A stretch of 64,000 nt of DNA from positions 992,001 through 1,056,000 of the forward strand of contig CAWDNZ010000004.1 in assembly GCA_963803845.1 (NCBI GenBank). The letters are read 5' to 3'. Every line of letters starts with the position of its first letter. The stretch's first letter is position 1. The position numbers were made by a program, and so were the translations under genes. The stretch is from JABDIY01 sp963803845 (GTDB lineage Bacteria > Actinomycetota > Acidimicrobiia > Acidimicrobiales > SZUA-35). The notes under the pieces were generated by a model that saw only the letters and a program-made list of their open reading frames with translations, ran no database searches and was not told where the DNA came from. Shown one piece after another: positions 35,098 through 43,612 of this stretch.

Positions 35098-36237
35098 ATG
35101 GCTGACGGGCCGGCGACCTCGGTGGTGCCGCAGACGGAGCTGTCGTACAGATCGCTTCGGCGCATACTCCGGCCGGTGGTTGGCCTGGTGGTTCCGGTCT
35201 CGGCAGTCCTCGCGGCGCTGGCGGTTGGAGCGATCATGCTGTTGGCACTCGGGGCCAACCCGCTCACCGGCTACGCCGCTCTACTCCAGGGCGGCTTCGG
35301 CAGCTGGGACAATCTCGCCGACACCGCCATCAAGGCGATGCCGTTGATGCTGGTTGGTGTTGGAATCTCGATCGCATTTCGTACTGGTGTCATCAACATC
35401 GGCGGCGAGGGCCAGATCATCGCCGGCGCCATCTTGTCCACGGTGGCGGCCCTTTCGTTGCCGGACCTTCCTCGGCTCCTTCTCGTGCCGGTAGTGCTCA
35501 TCGCCGGTGCAATCGGTGGCGGCATTTGGGGTGCAATTCCCGGAGCCCTGAAGGCCTATGCCGGCGTCAACGAGATCCTGTCCACGATCATGATGAACAT
35601 CGTGGCCGCCCAGTTCCTCAGCTTCCTTCTGCAGGACTTGCTCATCGAAGAAGGTGCGATCAAGATCCAGCAAACCAAACGTCTCAGCGAAAACGCCGAC
35701 CTCCCGCTTCTCCCCGGCGGAACCCGGCTCCACTTTGGTTTCATCATCGCTATCGGGGTTGCCGTACTGGGGTATTACCTACTCTTCCGCAGTGCGCTTG
35801 GTGTGCGGCTCCGAGCCGTCGGCCATAATCCTGACGCCTCTCGATACGCCGGGATGCCGGTGAAGAAGTCGATCGTGCAGGCGCTTGCATTCAGCGGGGC
35901 GTGCGCCGGTGTGGCCGGAGCCATTCTGGTGTTCGGCAGCGCATCTCACCGGCTGATCGGAGAAGGGGGAGCAGCCGGCTTCACGCAGAACGCCGGCTTC
36001 AACGGCATTGTCACCGCCCTCTTTGGCGGACTACATCCGCTCCTGACGGTGCCGGCTTCGTTCTTGTTCGGCGGCCTCCTCACCGGTGGACTCGACCTGC
36101 AGCGAGAGCTCCAGGTACCCGCCGCGCTCATCGTGGCGCTCAATGGCGTCGTTGTCGTTTTTGTTGTTGCAAGCCTCCGCATGAGGGGCCGGCTGCAGCG
36201 GTGGGTCGATGCGGGCAAACGGGAGGCGGCGAAGTGA
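35098..36237 (+). CDS. ABC transporter permease 1 (nucleoside/purine type)
   Basis: This 379-residue permease belongs to the BPD_transp_2 group that pairs with BMP-family binding proteins in nucleoside and purine uptake. It has 8-10 helices and the family segment ISIAFRTGVINIGGEGQIIAGA, plus GIWGAIPGALKAYAGVNEILSTIMMN. It is the first of four tightly linked genes; its stop overlaps the second permease (GTGA). The 220-base gap upstream contains a TTGACG near 34984 that might be a -35 element, but no convincing -10. Neighbouring purine genes support a purine or nucleoside substrate. Confidence 0.88.
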   Translation: MADGPATSVVPQTELSYRSLRRILRPVVGLVVPVSAVLAALAVGAIMLLALGANPLTGYAALLQGGFGSWDNLADTAIKAMPLMLVGVGISIAFRTGVINIGGEGQIIAGAILSTVAALSLPDLPRLLLVPVVLIAGAIGGGIWGAIPGALKAYAGVNEILSTIMMNIVAAQFLSFLLQDLLIEEGAIKIQQTKRLSENADLPLLPGGTRLHFGFIIAIGVAVLGYYLLFRSALGVRLRAVGHNPDASRYAGMPVKKSIVQALAFSGACAGVAGAILVFGSASHRLIGEGGAAGFTQNAGFNGIVTALFGGLHPLLTVPASFLFGGLLTGGLDLQRELQVPAALIVALNGVVVVFVVASLRMRGRLQRWVDAGKREAAK

Positions 36238-37166
36238 GGGACTTCTTCACCCTTTCCGTCATGGTCGCCACCCTGGCGGGTGGGATCCGGCTGGCGACGC
36301 CGTTCCTCTTCGCCGCACTTGGCGAGGCGCTCGGACAGCGCAGCGGCGTTCTCAACCTTGGCGTCGAAGGCGTCATGCTCATCGGTGCCTATGCGGCGTA
36401 TTACACGGCGCTGAAGTCTGGAAGTGCGCTGACCGGTGTGCTCGTAGCGATCGCCGTTGGTGCGCTCATGGGCGTTCTGTATGCGTTCCTGACCGTAGTG
36501 ATGCACGCCGAGCAAGGCATCAGCGGCATCGGCATCTTCCTTTTCGGTCTCGGATTCACGGACTTGTTGTTCCAGAAGCAGGTGGGAACACCCATTCCGA
36601 TTCGCGGGGTCAGTAATTACTCGGTCCCGCTCCTGTCGGACATCCCTTACATCGGCGAGATCTTTTTCGACCACAACCCGCTGGTCTACCTGGCATTCCT
36701 GATGGTTCCCATCATGTGGTTTGTGGTGAATCGGACCACGTTTGGGCTCAACGTGAGAGCCGTAGGGGAAACGCCCGAAGCGGCAGACACGCTCGGGGTC
36801 AGTGTGAACCGAATCCGAACGCTCACCATCATCATCGGAAACGCCTTTGCGGGGTTGGCGGGTGCTGCACTGGCCCTCGAGGTTGGGATCTTCCAGCAGA
36901 ATCTCACCTCGGGTCAGGGCTTCATTGCCATCGCTCTTGTCTACTTCGGCGCCTGGCGGATGCCGTGGGTAATGAGTGGTGCACTCCTGTTCGGGATCGT
37001 GTCCTCTACCGTTCTGCAATGGAAAACTCTGGGGATCGTCTCCGGCCCAGCATCGAGCCTCACAGCTATGGCCCCAGCAATCCTCACCATTGTCGTTCTG
37101 GTCGCCGTGAGCCGCCGAATCGGAGCGCCCGCAGCATTGACCCGACCCTTCGACAGGGCCGCATGA
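36234..37166 (+). CDS. ABC transporter permease 2 (nucleoside/purine type)
   Basis: The 310-residue second permease carries the matching family signature LFAALGEALGQRSGVLNLGVEGVM (quoted in part: QRSGVLNLGVEGVM) and NAFAGLAGAALALEVG near the C-terminus. It forms the membrane heterodimer with permease 1. GTG 36234 overlaps the upstream stop and fixes the start; an upstream in-frame extension lies inside permease 1 and is spurious. The substrate-binding lipoprotein gene follows after 29 bases. Confidence 0.88.
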   Translation: MRDFFTLSVMVATLAGGIRLATPFLFAALGEALGQRSGVLNLGVEGVMLIGAYAAYYTALKSGSALTGVLVAIAVGALMGVLYAFLTVVMHAEQGISGIGIFLFGLGFTDLLFQKQVGTPIPIRGVSNYSVPLLSDIPYIGEIFFDHNPLVYLAFLMVPIMWFVVNRTTFGLNVRAVGETPEAADTLGVSVNRIRTLTIIIGNAFAGLAGAALALEVGIFQQNLTSGQGFIAIALVYFGAWRMPWVMSGALLFGIVSSTVLQWKTLGIVSGPASSLTAMAPAILTIVVLVAVSRRIGAPAALTRPFDRAA

Positions 37167-37195
37167 TCTCATCCATCCAACCGGGAGAACCCACC

Positions 37196-38302
37196 ATGAG
37201 AAACCAGAAACAAATCAGCCTCCTCATTGTCTTGTTGGCGGCGTTCGCGCTGCTGGCTGCTGCGTGCGGGAGCGGCAGCTCTGCCGATGACTCTGCTGCC
37301 GATGATTCTGCCGCAGATGATGCGGCTGCGGATGATTCTGCTGCGGATGATTCTGCTGCTGATGATGCGGCTGCGGATGATTCTGCTGCCGATGACGGCG
37401 CGGCCGGAGGCGACGTCTTCCGTATCGCCGTTGTGGCCCCAAGCGCCCAGAACGACTTGGCCTTTACCCAGAGCATGGTCGACGCCGTGAATGCAATCGG
37501 TGAGACCCGCACCATCGAGTTCGACATCACCGACGGAACATTCGTTGTTGAAGATGCCGCCGCTGCGCTGCGTGGGTACGCCGAAGACGGCTTCGATCTT
37601 GTCATCGCCCACGGCTCCCAATATGGCGGACCGCTCGAGCTCATCGCCCCCGACTTCCCTGATGTGGCGTTTGCGTGGGGCACCGCCGCTGACACGTTCG
37701 GGATTCCCAACGTCTCGGCCTACACGGTCCGTGCCGACGAAGGTGGGTACGTCATGGGGACCATCGCTGCCCAGCTCAGTCAGAGCGGCGTGATCGGTGT
37801 AGTTGGGCCCGTGCCAGTTGGTGATGCCAAGCTCTACGTCGATGGCTTCGTTGCCGGATCGGCTGCGCAGGATTCCAGCGTCACCGTCAACGTCAACTAC
37901 ATCGAATCGTTCAGTGATGTAGCGCTCGCCGCCGAAGCAGCCACAGCTCATGTTGGGAACAACGCCGACGTGCTCACCGGAAGCGCCCAAATGGTCGTTG
38001 GCGCCACCGGCGTTGCCGTTGAAGCCGGTGTGCCATGGTTCGGTACCCAGGCCAATCAGACTTCGCTCGGTCCAGACGTCGTGGTTGCGTCCCAGGTGTA
38101 CCACTGGGAAGTGATCCTCGAGGAAATGATCGCCAGCATCGAAGGAGGGAGCCTCGGGGGCGAGGTCTACATCCTCACGTTGGCCAATGACGGGCTGGTC
38201 ATCGAGTACAACGATGGATACAGCTTGGACCCTGCGATCAGGTCCGCTGCCGACGCAACCGCAGCCGGTCTGGCCGACGGTTCCATCACGACCGGCGTCT
38301 AA
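37196..38302 (+). CDS. BMP-family substrate-binding lipoprotein
   Basis: This 368-residue extracellular binding protein for the ABC importer has a lipobox (LLAAACGSG). A low-complexity Ala/Asp/Ser linker of about 40 residues follows, and then the BMP domain beginning FRIAVVAPSAQNDLAFTQSM. BMP features include DGFDLVIAHGSQYGG, VGPVPVGDAKLYVDGFVAG and a C-terminal VEYND-like IEYNDGYSLD. GGGAGA precedes ATG 37196. Its family binds nucleosides or purines; the gene neighbourhood agrees. Confidence 0.9.
   Translation: MRNQKQISLLIVLLAAFALLAAACGSGSSADDSAADDSAADDAAADDSAADDSAADDAAADDSAADDGAAGGDVFRIAVVAPSAQNDLAFTQSMVDAVNAIGETRTIEFDITDGTFVVEDAAAALRGYAEDGFDLVIAHGSQYGGPLELIAPDFPDVAFAWGTAADTFGIPNVSAYTVRADEGGYVMGTIAAQLSQSGVIGVVGPVPVGDAKLYVDGFVAGSAAQDSSVTVNVNYIESFSDVALAAEAATAHVGNNADVLTGSAQMVVGATGVAVEAGVPWFGTQANQTSLGPDVVVASQVYHWEVILEEMIASIEGGSLGGEVYILTLANDGLVIEYNDGYSLDPAIRSAADATAAGLADGSITTGV
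37281..37400 (+). repeat. 15-base tandem repeat encoding an Asp/Ala/Ser linker
   Basis: Eight imperfect copies of a 15-base unit like GATGATTCTGCTGCG encode repeats of Ser/Ala-Ala-Ala-Asp-Asp directly after the lipidated cysteine of the binding protein. It should act as a flexible acidic tether between membrane and binding domain. Tandem repetition makes its length likely to vary between strains. Confidence 0.85.
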
Positions 38303-38327
38303 GAAACACACGTGCAGGAGAAGACCC

Positions 38328-39866
38328 GTGCAAGCTGACCGGACGGTACCGATGCTGGAGATGGAGGGAATCACCAAGCGCTTTCCCGGTGTTCTGGCAA
38401 ACGATTCTGTGGATCTCTCGGTACTGCCCGGTCAGGTGCACGCCCTGCTCGGTGAGAACGGTGCCGGCAAGAGCACCCTGATGAAAATTCTCTACGGGCT
38501 CTACAAGCCAGACGAGGGCACCATCAAACTCGACGGTGAGGTGGTCTCCATCACCTCCCCGTCGGATGCGATCGCTCGCGGTATTGGCATGATTCACCAG
38601 CACTTCATGCTGGTCCCCACTCTCACGGTGGCCGAAAACGTTGCGCTGGGCCTTGGCGGTCACCGCGGGCTCAGCGACATGCGGCCGGTGAGAAGACGGC
38701 TGGACGAAGTCTCGGAGCGGTACGGATTGCACGTCAACCCCGACGCGTACATTTGGCAGTTGGCCGTGGGAGAACGGCAGCGAGCCGAGATTCTCAAAGC
38801 CCTCTATAGAGACGCTCGCCTGCTCGTACTCGACGAGCCAACGGCGGTGTTGACGCCGTCGGAGGTCGGTGAGCTGTTCGTGACCCTCCGGCAGATGACC
38901 GCCGATGGCAAGGGCCTCATCTTCATCTCCCACAAGCTCCACGAGGTCATGGAACTGTCCGACGAAATCACCGTGCTCCGAGACGGTCGGGTGTCCGGTC
39001 ACACGAGGCCTTCGGAGTCCACCCGGGAATCCTTGGCAGAACTCATGGTTGGCCGGCCTGTGGTACTCACCCGATTCGTGCCGCCAGCGGAGTTGGGTGA
39101 GGATCGCCTTCAAATCCGGAATCTCAACGTCACAGGACACCGTGGGACCACTGCGCTCAAGGACTTCAACCTCACCGTTCGTTCAGGAGAAATCGTAGGC
39201 CTCGCCGGGGTCTCCGGCAACGGACAACGTGAGCTGGCCGATGCCATTTTCGGGCTTCGGCCCATCGACTCGGGTGAACTGACGATCAACGGGGCACGAG
39301 TGACGGCGCCCACCCCCAAAGGCGTGCGGGCGCTGGGGCTGTCGTATGTCCCGGAGGAAAGGATGGTGGAGGGAGCCATCGGTGAGTTCACCGTTGCCGA
39401 GAACCTGTTGCTGGTCGACTATCACAAGCCTCCGTACACCAGGAGGGGCCTGCTCAACTTTTCCGCAATCGGCGAGTGGTCCAAGAAATTGGTCGCCAAC
39501 TACAACGTGAAGACCCCGAGCATCGAGACTTCCACCAGGTCGCTCTCGGGCGGGAACATCCAGAAAGTGGTCATCGCGCGCGAATTCAGTTGCGATGCCG
39601 AGGTTCTGGTGGTGGCCCAGCCCACCCGGGGCGTAGACATCGGTGCGGCGGAGTACATCCACGAACGGCTACTCGACCAGCGAGCGAAGGGCGCCGCGAT
39701 CCTCCTGATCTCGGAGGACCTCGACGAGGTCATTCAGCTTTCCGACCGGATCGTGGTGGTCCTCGAGGGTGAGATCATGGGTGAGGTCCAGCGGGCGGAT
39801 GCCACTCCCCAGTCGATCGGTTTGTTGATGTCGGGCGTGCGACAGGATGAACCGCAGCCTGTCTGA
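38328..39866 (+). CDS. ABC transporter ATP-binding protein (nucleoside/purine type)
   Basis: A 512-residue double-ATPase protein energising the importer. The first half has a full Walker A (GENGAGKSTLMKIL), LSGG-equivalent QLAVGERQRAEI and Walker B LLVLDEPTAVL. The second half has the degenerate Walker A usual in this family (GVSGNGQRELADAI), the signature SLSGGNIQKV, and AQPTRGVDIGA in place of the usual Walker B. AGGAGA precedes GTG 38328. This pattern is typical of the sugar/nucleoside double-domain ATPases. It ends 5 bases from the convergent dioxygenase gene. Confidence 0.9.
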   Translation: MQADRTVPMLEMEGITKRFPGVLANDSVDLSVLPGQVHALLGENGAGKSTLMKILYGLYKPDEGTIKLDGEVVSITSPSDAIARGIGMIHQHFMLVPTLTVAENVALGLGGHRGLSDMRPVRRRLDEVSERYGLHVNPDAYIWQLAVGERQRAEILKALYRDARLLVLDEPTAVLTPSEVGELFVTLRQMTADGKGLIFISHKLHEVMELSDEITVLRDGRVSGHTRPSESTRESLAELMVGRPVVLTRFVPPAELGEDRLQIRNLNVTGHRGTTALKDFNLTVRSGEIVGLAGVSGNGQRELADAIFGLRPIDSGELTINGARVTAPTPKGVRALGLSYVPEERMVEGAIGEFTVAENLLLVDYHKPPYTRRGLLNFSAIGEWSKKLVANYNVKTPSIETSTRSLSGGNIQKVVIAREFSCDAEVLVVAQPTRGVDIGAAEYIHERLLDQRAKGAAILLISEDLDEVIQLSDRIVVVLEGEIMGEVQRADATPQSIGLLMSGVRQDEPQPV

Positions 39867-39871
39867 ACGGT

Positions 39872-40747
39872 CTAATCCAGGAGGGCGTCGCTCCGGACTC
39901 TTTGACGCTCGGCCTGTTCGTGGGCGGGGAGTACCCGGCCAAAGAGTTGCCGGGTTCGCTCCACTCGTCCTATGACATTGGGTTGTTCGGTGTAGGCGAG
40001 GATGGCAGCGTGACGGGGAACCGACGTGGCGGCAACCCGGGTGACCCGATGCAGCGAATACCGACCACGAAAAATCTGAAGATCACCAGGCCGAAGATCG
40101 AGCGACACCACGCCCTGGCGGCCGCCTGCCAGAACATCGGCAATCGCATCGAAGCTCTCGTCATCGGCCGACCGGATCCCTGGCACGTATTCGAAAAGGC
40201 CACCTTCATCCGCCTCGTCGACGAGGACGGTGACGGCGAAGTCGTTGGTGTCGAAATGCCAAGTGAATTGTTGGCCGGGATCCAGGATGTTTGCAGTGAG
40301 ACCGGCCAGCGGATCCGCGTAGCAGTAGAGGGATGGGATTTCGAGGCAGTCGGCCAGGAACTGGGCTACCTCGGGGGACCGGAACAGGCGATCGGTTGTG
40401 CACCCAGGTTCCCACGAGTCCCCAGGGATGAAGCCGCTGGACCGTTCGATGAAGGTATTGACCGGGTGGTCCAGGTCGAAGTCCGAATTGACCGCCGTGT
40501 GGAAATACGGGTTCATGTCCTGGGTGGAGAAATGGGTGGAGCCCTTTCGGTCCCAGATCTCGTTCCCGATGCGCTTGAGAGCAACCGGCCTGACGAAGTC
40601 CTTGTTCAAGGCACAGCCGGTGGCGCGGAGTCGCTCACGAGCCTGGTCCACGCAGGTTCGGTAGTCGTGGCTCTCGCGTTGGTGGATCGGGTAGCGGTCC
40701 AGATCCACCAACTCGCTGAGGTCGGTCGTCACCATCGGTCCTCTCAT
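39872..40747 (-). CDS. Fe(II)/2-oxoglutarate-dependent dioxygenase
   Basis: The 291-residue protein has the double-stranded beta-helix facial triad: His164-x-Asp166 (FTWHFDTNDF) and His233 (RYSLHRVTRV), with GDLQIFRG just before the last His and an arginine four residues after it for 2-oxoglutarate. The retained Asp argues for a hydroxylase and against the halogenase relatives that have Gly or Ala there. It is the last gene of the leftward purine-linked operon, overlapping the dehydrogenase by 4 bases. The substrate is unknown; a purine-derived product or amino acid is an inference from position. Confidence 0.83.
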   Translation of the reverse strand: MRGPMVTTDLSELVDLDRYPIHQRESHDYRTCVDQARERLRATGCALNKDFVRPVALKRIGNEIWDRKGSTHFSTQDMNPYFHTAVNSDFDLDHPVNTFIERSSGFIPGDSWEPGCTTDRLFRSPEVAQFLADCLEIPSLYCYADPLAGLTANILDPGQQFTWHFDTNDFAVTVLVDEADEGGLFEYVPGIRSADDESFDAIADVLAGGRQGVVSLDLRPGDLQIFRGRYSLHRVTRVAATSVPRHAAILAYTEQPNVIGRVERTRQLFGRVLPAHEQAERQRVRSDALLD

Positions 40748-41664
40748 TTCTCCCAGTGGGGAACCCAGTCACCGGTCATCCGCATCGAGAGGCCGGCGTC
40801 ATCCTCGATTTGTTTTGCAACGTGGAGCTCTCCCTGCTCAGGGCCGTAGCGATCGCTGGCGCGCTGAAACTGGGTTTGAGCCGCTTCGGTCATCGCCAGC
40901 TCGGCCGTGACGTTGGCAGCCAACTCACGGATGAGGCCGAGGTCTTTCAGGCAGAGACCCAGACTGAAGCTGGGGTCGAAATGTCCAGCGAAGATGGAGG
41001 GGGCGTCGTGCCGAGCAACAAAAGAGTCGCCGACACTCTCCTTGATCGCGTGCCAGAGTGTTTCTAATTCCACTCCGTTGGCCATGCCCAGCGCGAACCC
41101 TTCGGCGAGTGCTGCGGCATGAATGAACCAAAGTTGGTTGGTGACCAGTTTGGTCACGTTGCCGGTGCCCCGCGGACCACATGCGATCACCAGGCCCATG
41201 TTTTCCAGCACGGGAGTGACCTTGGCAATGCTGGCGTCGTCGCCGCCGAGGAACAGGGTCAGCTTTCCGGTTCGGGCGCCGTCTACAGCACCGGTCACTG
41301 GGCAGTCCACTACGGCCACGCCCTGCGGAGCGGTTGCCGCCAGTTCATCTACCAACTCTTTGCGATTGGTGGTGAGATCCACCCAGATCGAGCCCGGCTG
41401 CATGACGGCAAGTGCGCCGTCTTCTCCGCCCATCACCGAGACTACGTGATCCGGGCGGGGGAGTGAGGTCAGCAGGAGATCGCATCTGCGGGCCGCATCG
41501 GCGGCCGAGCTCGCCAGTCCCGCTCCGTACTGGCCGAGGGCACTTGTGGCGGCAGGGTTGATGTCGAAGGCGAGCATCGGGTAGCCGGCATCAACGAGGC
41601 GACGACACATCGGTGCACCCATGTTGCCGAGCCCTATGAAACCGATGGTCGGGAGGTCGGTCAT
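40744..41664 (-). CDS. 3-hydroxyisobutyrate/tartronate-semialdehyde reductase-type dehydrogenase
   Basis: A 306-residue beta-hydroxyacid dehydrogenase. The NAD(P) loop is GFIGLGNMGAPM, the substrate motif CPVTGAVDGARTGKLTLF, and the catalytic lysine lies in GTGNVTKLVTNQ. Members include tartronate semialdehyde reductase, which processes glyoxylate from allantoin and urate breakdown, and that role would fit this locus (inference). A 17-base tandem duplication just upstream creates two tiny frames that overlap each other and this start through ATGA. Confidence 0.88.
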   Translation of the reverse strand: MTDLPTIGFIGLGNMGAPMCRRLVDAGYPMLAFDINPAATSALGQYGAGLASSAADAARRCDLLLTSLPRPDHVVSVMGGEDGALAVMQPGSIWVDLTTNRKELVDELAATAPQGVAVVDCPVTGAVDGARTGKLTLFLGGDDASIAKVTPVLENMGLVIACGPRGTGNVTKLVTNQLWFIHAAALAEGFALGMANGVELETLWHAIKESVGDSFVARHDAPSIFAGHFDPSFSLGLCLKDLGLIRELAANVTAELAMTEAAQTQFQRASDRYGPEQGELHVAKQIEDDAGLSMRMTGDWVPHWEK

Positions 41665-41667
41665 GCC

Positions 41668-41698
41668 CGCAACCCAGTCATGAACGCAACCCAGTCAT
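41668..41698 (-). repeat. Tandem duplication of the dehydrogenase leader
   Basis: CGCAACCCAGTCAT occurs at 41668-41681 and again at 41685-41698, a 17-base period. On the minus strand each copy reads ATGACTGGGTTGCG and opens a six-codon frame (M-T-G-L-R-S and M-T-G-L-R-A). Each frame ends in a TGA that overlaps the next ATG, the last one being the dehydrogenase start. Confidence 0.7.
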
Positions 41699-41732
41699 AC
41701 GCGCAACATGGTGCATGATTTCCATCTTGGCG

Positions 41733-42089
41733 TCAATCATCACGGATTCTGTCCATTGGGACGCCCAACTCGTCCAGTTTGGCAAAGAGCGCAGCGCAGG
41801 TTTGATCGATGGTGGCGAGCGGTGGATTGGCCGGTCCGGCCTGAGCCCACTCGCAGAGGACGTCGCTCAGCCCGCCGATGGTTTCCACCACGCCGACGAG
41901 TTCTCCGGCTTTCTCCGGTTCTTTCTCAAAAGGTTTGAGTGCGGCATCGAGCCGTCGCACTATTTGCAGGATCGCCTCGGAGCGGAGCGGTTCGGGCTGC
42001 GCCAGCCGAACCAGGGCGGCGCGCAGGGTCCAGTTGCCGGCCCGGGGTTGTTCGGAGAACCCGATGATCTGATCTGGTGGGATAGCCAA
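41733..42089 (-). CDS. Small helical protein of unknown function
   Basis: A 118-residue, mostly helical, soluble protein with one cysteine and no motif I recognise. It starts at TTG 42089 with GGAG about 8 bases upstream, 14 bases after the 8-oxoguanine deaminase stop, so it is almost certainly in the same operon. A role in the purine locus is inferred only from position. Confidence 0.65.
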   Translation of the reverse strand: MAIPPDQIIGFSEQPRAGNWTLRAALVRLAQPEPLRSEAILQIVRRLDAALKPFEKEPEKAGELVGVVETIGGLSDVLCEWAQAGPANPPLATIDQTCAALFAKLDELGVPMDRIRDD

Positions 42090-42103
42090 GGTGATGCTCC
42101 GGT

Positions 42104-43471
42104 CTAGGTCAGTCCCTGGAATCGTGCGGCAATCTTGCGGTGTTGGGCCAGTCTCTCATCAAGGTGCGGAGCGAGCAGCTCGCCCTCTCTGACCACGGGA
42201 CGTCCATGGACCACCGTGTGCCACGCCGCGGTAGGTCCACAGCGAAGCCATCCCTCGATCGGGTCACCCAGCACACCGGCAAACGTGGGACCGTCGAGCT
42301 TCCAGATCGCCACGTCGCCAACGGCACCAACCGCCAGTTCGCCCAACTCGCCTGATCTGCCGAGGCAGCGTGCACCGCCCCGGGTGGCAATCTCTAATGC
42401 GATCCGGGCGGTCATGGCCTCAGGCCCCGATATCAACTTGCCCTGCAACATGGCCAGCCGAACTTCTTGCCAGAGCGACCCCGAGTCAGCCGATGATGAC
42501 CCGTCAACCCCCAGTCCTACCGGGCACCCGGCCGAGCGTAGATCGATGACTGGAGCAATGCCGGAGCTCAGGATCATATTGGAGCTGGGACAGTGGGCCA
42601 CACCAACACCGGCGGCGCCGAGGCGCTGTATCTCCGTGGGGTCCGGGCGGACCACATGGGCACCCCAGGTGCGATTGGTCATCCAGCCAACTTCCTCGTA
42701 GAGGTCCACGGGACGCATACCGAAGGTGGCGAGCGCAAACTCGTCATCCTCAGAATTCTCGGCGAGGTGGGTGTGAAGCCGGACGTCGAGTCGTTCAGCC
42801 AGTTCTGCGGTTCGTTTCATCAGGTCCGGCGTGACGCTGAACGGCGAACACGGGGCGAGCGCGATGCGGGTCATTGCGCCGTGGGTCGGGTCGTGCCAGC
42901 GAGCAACATGTCGCTCGGATTCGGCCAAGATGTCATCCTCGTCGCGGACGGCGTCGTCGGGGGGAAGGCCGCCGTCTTTCACCGACAGACTCATTGAACC
43001 GTACGTTGGGTGAAAGCGGACGCCCAGGTCCAGCGCAGCCTGAACCTCGGCGCTCAGAAGGTCCCCGGCCCGAACGGGGTGGAGGTAGTGGTGATCCGAG
43101 GAGGTCGTGCAGCCAGAGAGCGCCAGTTCTGCCAGTCCGATCCACGCGGCGTGATATTCGGCCTCCTCATCCAGGTTTGCCGTCCAGAGGGGATAGAGCG
43201 ACTGGAGCCAACCGAACAGCGGTTGCGAGGTCATGGGTGCGTAGGCACGGGTGAGGTTTTGAAACAGGTGGTGGTGGGTGTTCACCAGTCCCGGCGTGAC
43301 GAGGCAGCCCGATGCATCGATTTCGTTCTCGGCATCGGGCATCGGGTCAGACGGACCACCCACGGCGGAAACGAACCCCTTGCTGATCGCTACCCAGCCG
43401 CCGGGGAGCTCGCGGCGGCTCTCATCGACTGTGGCGAGAAGCTCGGCGTTTCGGATGATTAGGTCGGCCAT
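42104..43471 (-). CDS. 8-oxoguanine deaminase/AtzB-like amidohydrolase
   Basis: A 455-residue metal-dependent deaminase of the TrzN/AtzB/8-oxoguanine deaminase group. The N-terminal beta domain precedes the metal-binding NTHHHLFQN (His66, His68). LHTHLAENSED holds the third His, CPSSNMILSSG is the substrate loop, and GVDGSSSADSG carries the catalytic Asp. Deamination of 8-oxoguanine gives urate, fitting the xanthine dehydrogenases nearby. ATG 43471 is chosen; an upstream extension runs through the operator region. It is the first gene of the leftward operon. Confidence 0.88.
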   Translation of the reverse strand: MADLIIRNAELLATVDESRRELPGGWVAISKGFVSAVGGPSDPMPDAENEIDASGCLVTPGLVNTHHHLFQNLTRAYAPMTSQPLFGWLQSLYPLWTANLDEEAEYHAAWIGLAELALSGCTTSSDHHYLHPVRAGDLLSAEVQAALDLGVRFHPTYGSMSLSVKDGGLPPDDAVRDEDDILAESERHVARWHDPTHGAMTRIALAPCSPFSVTPDLMKRTAELAERLDVRLHTHLAENSEDDEFALATFGMRPVDLYEEVGWMTNRTWGAHVVRPDPTEIQRLGAAGVGVAHCPSSNMILSSGIAPVIDLRSAGCPVGLGVDGSSSADSGSLWQEVRLAMLQGKLISGPEAMTARIALEIATRGGARCLGRSGELGELAVGAVGDVAIWKLDGPTFAGVLGDPIEGWLRCGPTAAWHTVVHGRPVVREGELLAPHLDERLAQHRKIAARFQGLT

Positions 43472-43577
43472 GGCGGACCCAGTGTGGCAGATGGACGGTT
43501 CAACCGTAAGGAAACACGGCGGTGGTTGGACATCGAACCAGACGGCTGAGCCGCCACCTGATCGTGGTTTCTGAGGC

Positions 43578-43592
43578 TTTACATTTTGTAAA
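43578..43592. promoter_or_regulatory. Perfect palindromic operator candidate
   Basis: TTTACATTTTGTAAA is a perfect inverted repeat (TTTACA-TTT-TGTAAA) in the 141-base gap between two divergent operons, and an AT-rich island in otherwise GC-rich DNA. Its position, about 20 bases before the GTG of the rightward operon, suits a repressor that controls one or both directions. The cognate regulator is not identified in the window. Confidence 0.6.
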
Positions 43593-43612
43593 CTAAGACT
43601 ACGCTTGAGGAG

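Noticed and set aside
35946..37172. Long antisense frames (up to ~400 codons) under the permease genes
   Set aside because: They mirror high-GC codon bias in the real transporter genes and show no domain-like pattern.
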